A stretch of 39,430 nucleotides of DNA from NCBI GenBank assembly GCA_029204225.1, contig CM055113.1:460543-499972 (forward strand), read 5' to 3'. The position numbers and the translations under genes are program-made. Origin of the DNA: Diphasiastrum complanatum (lineage: Eukaryota > Streptophyta > Lycopodiopsida > Lycopodiales > Lycopodiaceae). The notes under the pieces are model-generated. The model saw only the letters and a program-made list of their open reading frames with translations, made no database searches and was not told the DNA's origin. Below are positions 31,101-39,430 of this stretch, in pieces; positions within the stretch are counted from its first letter, which is position 1; every line of letters begins with the position of its first letter.

Positions 31101-32259
31101 TTTTAGGATTCTAACTCCTAGTATGGGTTCCCAACTAGTAGGGTTAGGGTATCTCTTACGCTATGGCTACCCAACTAGAGGAGAGAGGGTTCCTAATACA
31201 CATTGAAATATAGTGGTGGTGGGGTTTGATCCACTCCCTTCTTATATTCTCTTGCATAATAGAACCTCAAAGGCTCAACCTTCTAGAGAGAGAAAATGAC
31301 CTAAACTAGTTCCTTAAGGCAGCCCCCCAAATAAGAACTATCTTAGATTAGCTCTCTAAGGCTTTCCCCAACTAGAGAGTATTCTAAATTGACCTAACCC
31401 TGATGACCACTAAGGCTCACCCAACTAGTGGCTTCCTAATTTATCCCTAAGTAATCCTAACTAACTCCCATGAGGGAAGGAAAGATAAGTGCATAAGAGA
31501 AATAATCCCATAATCACAAGCACAATAACATAATGCCAGTTGAGGAAAACTTAGTGGGGCTCGGGCACCTACCACCAAGTATTCTATCCACAATTGGGAA
31601 CACAAGTTGTTGAGCAAGAATAGATTAGTCTGTTAAAGCTTGGGCTTATACAAGTGTTACCTAAGGCCCCCAAATCCACTTCTATATATATAACGAGTGA
31701 TAGGCCCATAAGCTAAGATGCTTATAAGATAATCCCAAGCTATTCTAAGAAGTGACTTCTCGTATCAAAATGAAGTTCATGCTTATCAAAATAAACTTAG
31801 AAATAACTTTAAACTTAGACTTATTAAGTTTAAAGTATTACAAATATTTCTTAATTATAGTTAAACTTAAATGGAAAAGGGTCGAAGTCTAAGGTTCCTA
31901 AGCATTATTGCTTACAGACTTGAGTTTACTTGTGGACTTACAAAACACATGCCACAGTAACCCTTCTATTGCCGCCTATAAATACAAGGGATTTCTTGGG
32001 GCTAACATTATCCCCCTCTTTATAGCATTGGCAGTCCAACGCCAATGAGGTCGCAATAAGGTGCAGCAGGCTTTTAAAGTAGTTGCATGCTTTGCTGGAT
32101 GTTGTAAGCTTCCAAAATTGTTGAACAACTCGGTGAAACTTGCAGAATCTTGGAGCTGGTTTGTAAAGATCATTTATATTTTCCATTAGATAGTTTACAC
32201 AAGCTAGATTATCTTAGGCAATATCAAGGGTGGCAATATTGACAACGGGAGAGGAATTG

Positions 32260-32393
32260 TAGGGAAGTGAAAGAATTATGATTGGGAAGTAAAATGATAG
32301 GGAAGTGAAAAAATCATGATTGGAAATTGAAATGGCAAGGAAGTGAAAGAATTATGATTGAGAATGCAATGGTAGGGAAGGGAAAGGACTGGG
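32260..32393. repeat. 38 bp minisatellite, about 3.5 copies (unit B)
   Basis: Same array and copy number as in unit A, so it expanded before the block was duplicated. Confidence 0.9.
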
Positions 32394-32783
32394 TTGAAGT
32401 GCTGCACGTGATATTACTTCGATTTATGGGAATACGTAGTGCTTCCCATAGCACTTCTCATGATCAAATCAAAGCACGTTTAGCGCATCCATTGGTGATG
32501 ATGATGAACACTTGAAGCATGGGTGTGAGAATGGGAGAAGGTGAGGCTTCAAGCTTATTTATGTATGACAAGGTGGACGAGGTGTAATGTGGTAGGGATA
32601 TTGAGGTGTATTGTAATGCTTCCCAATTTTGTCATAGGATAATCATTGCTCATAGTGCATGTCTCCAATGAAATAACCTGTGCTTGCATTTGAAATATCG
32701 TCTCACAATTGACAATATGGTTGTTTGGCCCTTGATTGCCTGATGTGGATATTCCTCTGCATATTGGAGTGTATTCCAAGCTT

Positions 32784-33433
32784 TTATTGCTTCAGTGGTG
32801 GTTGTATAATTGGAAAAGCCTGGATTTTGTATCGCCTATGTAGAATCAATTGTTTATTCTGGTGATATGGGTGGGATGAGAACCTTTCCATCTTGTTGGG
32901 AAGATGGCCCATATCTTGTGACCTTCCGCCATCTAGTAAAATATTTGCATAAAGGTCCTTGACCATTTTGGATCCAGGTTGAATGTTGAAGTCATCTGCG
33001 TGAGCTAGAGAAATGTGTGCAAATGACAATGTTGTGAACATCATTTCCATTTGCAATTCAATTTTTTGGGGAGTTCTTCTAACAATTTACATCCGAGAAG
33101 GAACTCGTCCACCCTTCTATCTAATGAATATACTTGTAGAACTTGAAGATAGATAGGGCAAGTTTTCTTGATCAGTGGATGGTGATATCTTGTGTACTTC
33201 AATAGAGAATCCGTCATGGAAGAAGATCTTTGATTGCTTTTGATCTTGGTTGACTATGTTGGATTTATGTGCATGAGCTTAGTAAGGAGGAAGCCCATAA
33301 TTACTTGATTGGCTTTGAGATTGTCTTCAAACTGATGTGACCCATGCGTATTGTTTGGTGGCGGAGTGGTGTTTGTTTAGCTGGAAAAGCGTTGATCTAG
33401 AATCATTTTAGACTCGCCATCTTCAAGGTCTCT
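32784..33433 (-). pseudogene. Unidentified minus-strand coding relic (unit B)
   Basis: Counterpart of 18222-18871. A 90-codon frame (33056-32784) begins MQMEMMFTTLSFAHISLAHA. The frame above it (to 33433) matches the unit A relic. The stop pattern argues that it is not functional. Confidence 0.3.
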
Positions 33434-33810
33434 CATTAGAGGAGTTCTAAATCCCAAAAAGACCCTTTGTAAAGATTTTTTTATATTTTTTCTCAGATTT
33501 TTCTTACACATGGACCAATCAAAACACTCAAATTTGAAATCTACGTAACGTAACTTTTTGAGTCCACATTTTGATTCCATACTAAAAATGCCATAACTTT
33601 TTAGTGATAAGTCCGAATTTAGCGGAGTTTAGTGCATTAGAAAGCGCTCAACAAGGGCATTCCAATGACATGTTAGATGGCATACTTTCAAGCTACGATT
33701 AAAAAGTTATGGCAAGTCAAATGTATTAGTGTTATGATATTTTAATAATAAAAAAGGCATCTTGCACGAATTCTTAAAGGGTCTTTTTGGAACTCAAAAC
33801 TCCTCTAATG
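33434..33810. mobile_element. 377 bp MITE with nested inverted repeats (unit B)
   Basis: Same element at the same place relative to its neighbours as in unit A, so the insertion predates the duplication. Confidence 0.8.
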
Positions 33811-34189
33811 TGGTGCTCCTTTTTCTTTTATACTTGAAATCCATTATTTTTTCTCACTAGCTGGCTCCCAGTTGATTGAAATGCTATTCATCTTATTTTT
33901 CAACCACAAGGCATGGGTCCAAGTACGTTCTCATGTCCTGAATGAGCCTGTTCTGTTCTCAGGTCTCAAACAACTGGACATATTTTGTCAATATGATTTT
34001 CCCTCTATAGTATAGCCTTGCCATTGGTATATGATCTTCTTCCGTTCGCAATGGCTGGTTCACGTTCAACGCCCACAAGGGCATCTCTTGATTCCAATAG
34101 CCATCGAGCTCCAATAGATAAGTTGTGCACACAAGCTTTGACTGTTGGATTGGTTGATTCCCCTGAGTGGACCTGCTTATATTCTTTTC

Positions 34190-34312
34190 TATATTGTGAT
34201 GGGTCTATGTCTTTCAGTCCACCTCTATTTTCTAATCTTCATCGATGACTTCTCTCGAAGGATTGCTACCTACTTTATGAAGAACAAATTCGAAGCATTC
34301 AAGTTCTTCAAG
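34190..34312 (+). pseudogene. Copia integrase fragment (unit B)
   Basis: Same fragment (FIDDFSRRIATYFMKNKFEA), fused directly to the minus-strand RNase H fragment at about 34313. Unit A has a short extra ttcaagttcttcaa-like duplication at this joint. Confidence 0.85.
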
Positions 34313-35030
34313 CTTCGTTTTCGAGTGAAATACAGAATCTTTTGTAAGATAGATTGCTTAAGTGTTATCCATTAACAAGACATAAGGTTTAGAACTAGAT
34401 TTATCAAATCCTTCCAATATATATTTAATCCAGATTAGCTCGTTTGTTTGGTTGTTGCTACATATTCCGCTTCACCGGAAGATTGGGCTACTGATGTGTG
34501 CTTCTTGCTAATCTAGAGTATGGATGCACCAAGTGATAGAGTACAACCTCCTGAAATACTTTTACCTTCATGGATGCCCAGCTTGCATCATTGTAAGATT
34601 CGAAGTGAAATCCAGCTTCCTTCGAATAACACAGTCCATAGTCTTTCGTTTCCTCGAGATATTGTAGTACTCTCTTTATCATCTTCCAATGCAACGATCC
34701 TGGGTTCTGATTATATTGGCTCAACCTGTATATTGCAAATGCTACATCAGATTTGGTGTTGTCTGTTAGATATAACAATGATCCAATCAGCCTATGATAG
34801 GGTGTTTTGGCCATTCGTTCCTCTTCCTTGAGAGTTTGCGACAATCTGCCTTGCTCAGTATTGTTACAAGTATCATGGGAATATGCACAACTTTGCATTC
34901 AAGCATGTTGAAGTCTTCAATGATCTTTTGAGTGTACTTTTGTTGGTGAAGATACAACTTACCACCTTCAAAGTCTCTCACAATCTACAAGCCTGGATAG
35001 ATTTTAGGTTTCAGGATCGAATTCAAGCTC
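34313..35030 (-). pseudogene. Minus-strand copia RT C-terminus and RNase H (unit B)
   Basis: Same fragment as in unit A with further decay, including a small deletion after SWASMK that shifts the frame and destroys the KSISGG segment. The TAG stop at YLGL*I is shared with unit A. Confidence 0.88.
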
Positions 35031-35033
35031 TTC

Positions 35034-37333
35034 ATCATTCCAACCAATGAAGAAATGTTTCTACAGATATTGTAAGAGGACCGGCCACGAAATCAAGGAT
35101 TGTCGAACTTTGAAATACAACAACGAACAGAATAAACAGTTCCAACAACAAGCACACATTGCTACAACCAGTCATCAAATTAGCAACAAGAGGAAGATGA
35201 AGCAACTTTCATGACCAAAGTTGGAGAACAACAGAATATCGATTTCTGGTATTTAGATTCTAGAGGAGTAACTCAGCAATGACTCACCATCATGATTGGT
35301 TCAAAGACTATAGTCATCCACCCATTCTCAAGTTGTGCAACTTGGAGACAACTCATCACATTCAATCGAAGGCGAAGGAATAGTCAGAGTTGAATTCAAA
35401 AGAGGTGAAGTCAATTTGTTGTCCAACGTTCTCCACGTTCCAAATCTGACCAAGAATATGCTCTTTGTTAGTAGAATTATTGATTCAGGTCGGAGGGTCA
35501 AATTCAATACAGAAGGCTGCACAATTCTTGACAAATCCCGGAAGGTTCTAGCCTACAAAAGAAGAAGAGGCTATCTTTACAAAATCAGCCATTGCTACTC
35601 TTCTAACAGTCGAGCTCTTCACATAGCCACTTTTGAATCAACTGATATGTTGTGGCATTTCATACTTGGTCATCTTAACTTCAACAGTATTAAAAAAATG
35701 TCAACTCAGAGTCTAGTACAAGATCTACCATCTGTCAACAAGCTGTATTATCAGCAAGCATGCTAGAAGTCCCTTCATTTCAGACTCAATTCATACATCC
35801 AAGGGCTTGCTCGACCTTGTACACAACAACGACATTTGTGGCTTGTTGATGCAAACTGCTTCCACAGGGGGAGCTCTCTATTTTCTAATCTTCATCTCTG
35901 ACTTCTCTCAAAGGATTGCTACCTACTTTATGAAGAACAAATTCGAAGCATTCAAGTTCTTCAAGCAGTTCAAGGCATCTACAAAAAATCAAACCCAGAG
36001 GAAGATCAAGGCTCTACACCTCCGCAGAATTCAAGGAGTTCTACAAGGCCAGTGGAATACATCGACAATATACAACCAACTACTCACCTCAGTCCAATGG
36101 TGTAGCTGAACGGAAGAATCGGACACTCATCGAAAGTGCCAAGAGCATGCTGGCCGATGCCTCTCTGACAAAGAAATTCTGGACATAAGCTTTTACTATA
36201 GCTGCCTATTTACATAATCGATCCATTACCAAAGCCTTGAATGACAGGACACCTTATGAGGTCTGGTCAAGATCAAAACCATCACTCAAATATATTCGAG
36301 TGTTTGGATGCATGGCTTTCATTCATATCCTTGAAGATCTAAGAAGAAATCTAGATGACAAAAGCAGAAAAATGATTTTCATCGATTATTCTCCAGACCA
36401 CAAGGCATACAAGCTCTACAATCTGGATACCGAGAAGGCATTTACCAGTAGAGTTGCCATTTTTGTGGAAGACCAGTTCATTGAGCACAAGGGAAAAGCT
36501 GCTAACAAATCCGACCCAAGGATCGAGCAATCAAATAACTCCGATCCAGGGATTCCAGAAGGTCAAACAAGTCCAGACAGCCCCCATCCAGTTATATGGA
36601 TGATCCAGCCTATTACTTTGTGTAGGAACCAACCAGCATTTCTGAGGCTATGTCTACTCCTGATGTTAACCAGTGGAAAGCAGCGATGGACACCGAATTC
36701 GAATCTCTAATAGGGAATCAAACATGGACAGTCACAGAGTTGTCAAAGGACCAAATCTCAATTCTATGCAAATGGATATTCAAGACGAAGTACGACATTG
36801 AAGAAAGGCTAAATCATTACAAGGCTAGGCTAGTCGGCAAAGACTTTTCCTAGATTCCAGATTTAAATTATTTAGAAACCTTCAACCCAGTTGTCAAACA
36901 TGCTTCATCCGCCTACTCCTCTCTTTTGTAGCCGTAGCAGATCTTGAAGTCCACCAGAGGGATGTCTAGACTGCTTTCCTCAATGGAACCATCAAAGAGG
37001 AAATCTATATGATGAAGCCAGAGGGATACGAACTCAACACATTTTTGATAGAGAATGGTTTTATTCCAAACTGAACAGACTCGAATGTCTATTTCAAGTC
37101 TATATCAGATTACTTCATCATCATCACTCTCTATGTAGATGATACACTCTTATTCAGTAATAATCAGAATTTGATGAAGGATACAAAATGCATGCTGGCC
37201 CAGAAATACAAGGTGACCCACTATTGTCTCGGAATCTTAATCCAAATCCAAGGAGATCGACCCAGTAGACTGATTTTTATGAGTCAGCAACGATATCTCA
37301 ACAATGTGCTAGAAAAGTATGGAATGGCCAACT
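35034..37333 (+). pseudogene. copia pol relic, 3'-deleted (unit B)
   Basis: Same element as 20505-22830. It starts at the knuckle (Cys 35071), with the protease DSRGVTQ near 35256 and a one-base deletion after it. It has the same TAG stops in DFS* and RDV*TAFLNG, and YVDD at 37132-37143. A 23 bp deletion flanked by TAC removes the second integrase Asp. The relic ends at GMAN, where a 3.4 kb deletion joins it to the gypsy relic; RNase H and the LTR are gone. Confidence 0.9.
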
Positions 37334-37341
37334 CTCAGATT

Positions 37342-37945
37342 GTAGGAATTCAAGAGTATAGTACCAACCAGATGGGTTGTTTTATGTGATGATAAAACCA
37401 TATGCATACTCTTGTTAAATCACAATTGTATTAATGGATTATTATGATCCATTTGGAATAAATTTGGGGGTACTCCAGTATCTGATGGAATAGATATGCA
37501 CATATCTGGTATAGGAAATCCAGAAGGAGTTTTTAAGATCTTTGGGATATTGGATAATGCAGTTAAAGATCTTCTTTGAAGGAATTGAATTCTTTGTACC
37601 ATATTGGATATCTATTGGTATATGCTTCAGCTATTTTGATTTTTTTCCTTTTGGTTTTTGATGAATACGCTTAGGCCATTTCGATTGTATATGAACGAGG
37701 GGTCTCGTCCATACCAAGGTCAATGCCTAGTGGTATTCTTAGATGATATTGTCATCTACTGTGGAAACTTAAAGAAATGGAGAATTCAATAGTTGGAGGT
37801 ATTTTTCTGGAAATGGTTGAAGATTGGATCCTATATTGGATATAGGATGATTAGATAATCTTTTAGATTTTATGTTGAGCATATCTAAAAGCGAAGAACT
37901 TTCTTGGAGAGAAAAAAGTGATTTCAAAGAGAAAATTCTTGTGTG
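37342..37945 (+). pseudogene. Ty3/gypsy reverse transcriptase relic (unit B)
   Basis: Same relic, with a better preserved catalytic block: NTLRPFRLYMNEGSRPYQGQ then CLVVFLDDIVIYCGNLKKW at about 37725-37785. It has lost about 20 bases in the block after it (near 37915). Confidence 0.82.
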
Positions 37946-38335
37946 AGAATGTTTCGTAGACCAATGGGTAGTATTTACATTATTGGTAATGCTAACAGTT
38001 GAAACCATTGGTTAATCTTGTTTAGGATATTTGGAGAGGTTATGAGATATAGATTCGGATCTCTCAATGGTATCTCATAAATTTCAAATTGGACACCCTT
38101 AAAAGCTATTTTTAAAAGTGGAATAGAGGAAATCTCTAGTGATTGTTTCGAATAATTTGGAACTAGAGGAGTTTTGGGGATAATGAGTTGTGAGATATTC
38201 ATGAATATGCGAAGTGTTGGTAAAAATTAAATTAAGGTTCACTGATTGGCTACCAAGTACCATTTAGTTATGGATTGGATCAACGGAATAAAGCTTTAAT
38301 CTTAACCTTGACTAAATTGTGATATTGTTAAAATT

Positions 38336-38442
38336 CACTACATCAAAACAAGGTAAAAATTCACTACATCAAAACAAGATCATAGTACTATTGTTAAAAT
38401 TCACTACATCAAAACAAGGTAAAAAAATAGCGATGGTCATGT
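38336..38442 (+). repeat. Three tandem CACTA-end-like repeats at the B/C seam
   Basis: The same cluster, with starts at 38336, 38362 and 38402 and identical 26 and 40 bp spacing. This shows the seam was copied along with the gypsy relic before it. Confidence 0.85.
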
Positions 38443-39430
38443 CGCAGTCTTAAATGACCCATTTTAATCTTCATTTATTTCTTCTGAATAAAGGAAGGTG
38501 ATCTATAAGTCATGCAAAACTTTGTCATGCGCAAGATTGAAAGTGTTGAAAAAAACAAGAATGTTGCAATATACCATAAAGGCATTGCCACAAATTTCTT
38601 GAATGAAAAATTTGATTATTGATGTTGGTGTGTCATGCAGGAGCCTAGCGATGCATGCAACAAAGAGCGAGAGACACAGAGTTTTGCAATTTATGAATTT
38701 TATATGAAGTTGCATCTAAAGTGTGGACACGCATGCAAGAAAAAGAGAGGGACATGAATTTTTTGCTATTTACAACCTACATATAAAGACGCATCTAAAG
38801 TATTGAGTTCTTTGCAATAAAGTCCTTAGAAATGTGGTAGTCTTTAGTATTAACTTTTGTATAAACTCCATTGAGCAACTTGAACACACAATATTGCCTA
38901 TGCAAGACAATGCTAGAAAAACAAAGATTCCATTATAAATAATTGAAAAATACAAAACCCAGAGTGACAATTCATCTTTTAGCAATCATCACAATAGCTT
39001 ACCACTATTCCGATTAAGCCAAAAAAAATGTAACAAGTATGTTAAAATGTTATCAAATTTGTTTTGATTTGATGTGATGAAGTTCTTAGTCTTTAAGTAA
39101 TTTGTAAGGTTATAGATATGTATTGCATCAACTACATCTAAGAGTAAGTTTACTCCTTCCATGTATTTTATGTAATAGTGAACTAAACTGGCAGAAAATC
39201 AAATTGAAAAATGGACTACAATCTAAATGTTGATGCAAAGATGACATGACATTAAACAATAAACTAATCGACTGGCAAATGATAATGCTATGAATGCAAA
39301 ACCTTTCACAGATATGACACAATCTCAAAAAATTATTAGGGTGTGTGTGTCTCAAGTTAGTGGGACCATGGTGATAATGTAATTGGGGTAAGAATATTAA
39401 GAATTCTTTAGGTTAGGTGAACATACGAAG
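38386..39430 (+). repeat. Composite transposon block, tandem unit C (start only)
   Basis: A third copy, truncated by the window end just before the first foldback element. It shares unit-specific variants with B rather than A (for example gaacatacgaag near its end, and the acgcatctaaag variant), so B and C are probably the most recent duplicates. It contains no supported gene. Confidence 0.9.

Larger units (their letters stand above)
27809..38385 (+). repeat. Composite transposon block, tandem unit B (10,577 bp)
   Basis: A second copy of unit A in the same orientation, with deletions relative to A. These are about 0.25 kb (A 12440-12690), about 1.7 kb (A 14225-15915), 3.4 kb (A 22832-26242) and about 0.5 kb (A ~27020-27520, joined at about 38112). 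The 120-codon open frame at 29353-29715 differs from A at only three of 363 bases. Stretches not listed separately (27850-28853, 28953-29352, 29716-30275, 31101-32259, 37946-38335) match unit A and hold no supported gene. Confidence 0.93.

Overview
The window looks like transposon-rich nuclear DNA of a land plant. The evidence is AT-rich intergenic sequence, Ty1/copia and Ty3/gypsy pol relics, initiator-Met-tRNA primer sites, a CACTA (En/Spm) DUF4218/DUF4216 relic with two GT-AG introns, foldback (MITE-like) elements, and one intact gene of the plant BAHD acyltransferase family. The species cannot be named from the sequence alone.

Layout. 1-5049: a nearly whole but dead Ty1/copia element on the plus strand, with its 5' LTR cut off by the window edge and an ~853 bp 3' LTR. 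5240-6738: plus-strand CACTA transposase-associated relic (DUF4218 then DUF4216, frameshifted, no catalytic domain). 6739-9282: non-coding, with a minus-strand primer-binding site and small repeats. 9314-10729: the only intact gene, an intronless 471-codon BAHD acyltransferase, preceded by a perfect 18 bp palindrome.

11294-39430: a head-to-tail array of a composite transposon block. Unit A is 11294-27808 (16,515 bp), unit B is 27809-38385 (10,577 bp) and unit C starts at 38386 and runs off the window. In order, each unit holds a CACTA-end-like sequence, a short foldback element, an unrecognised 120-codon minus-strand open frame, copia gag and RT scraps on the minus strand, a 38 bp minisatellite, a 378 bp nested-inverted-repeat MITE, a back-to-back copia chimera (integrase plus, RNase H minus), a plus-strand copia pol relic, and a Ty3/gypsy RT relic. 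Unit A alone keeps the 3' half and LTR of the copia element, a motif array, and a long minus-strand Pro/Ser-rich coiled-coil coding relic. Unit B lost these by deletions of about 0.25, 1.7, 3.4 and 0.5 kb.

No autonomous transposon survives: every pol relic has stops or frameshifts, and several stops are shared by units A and B, so the block was duplicated after its parts had died. Many stops at conserved glutamines are CAG to TAG, as expected from deamination of methylated CHG sites. I found no rRNA, tRNA gene, CRISPR array or bacterial-type operon. The most unusual features are the array itself, its seam of repeated CACTA-end-like sequence, and the unidentified coding relics inside it.
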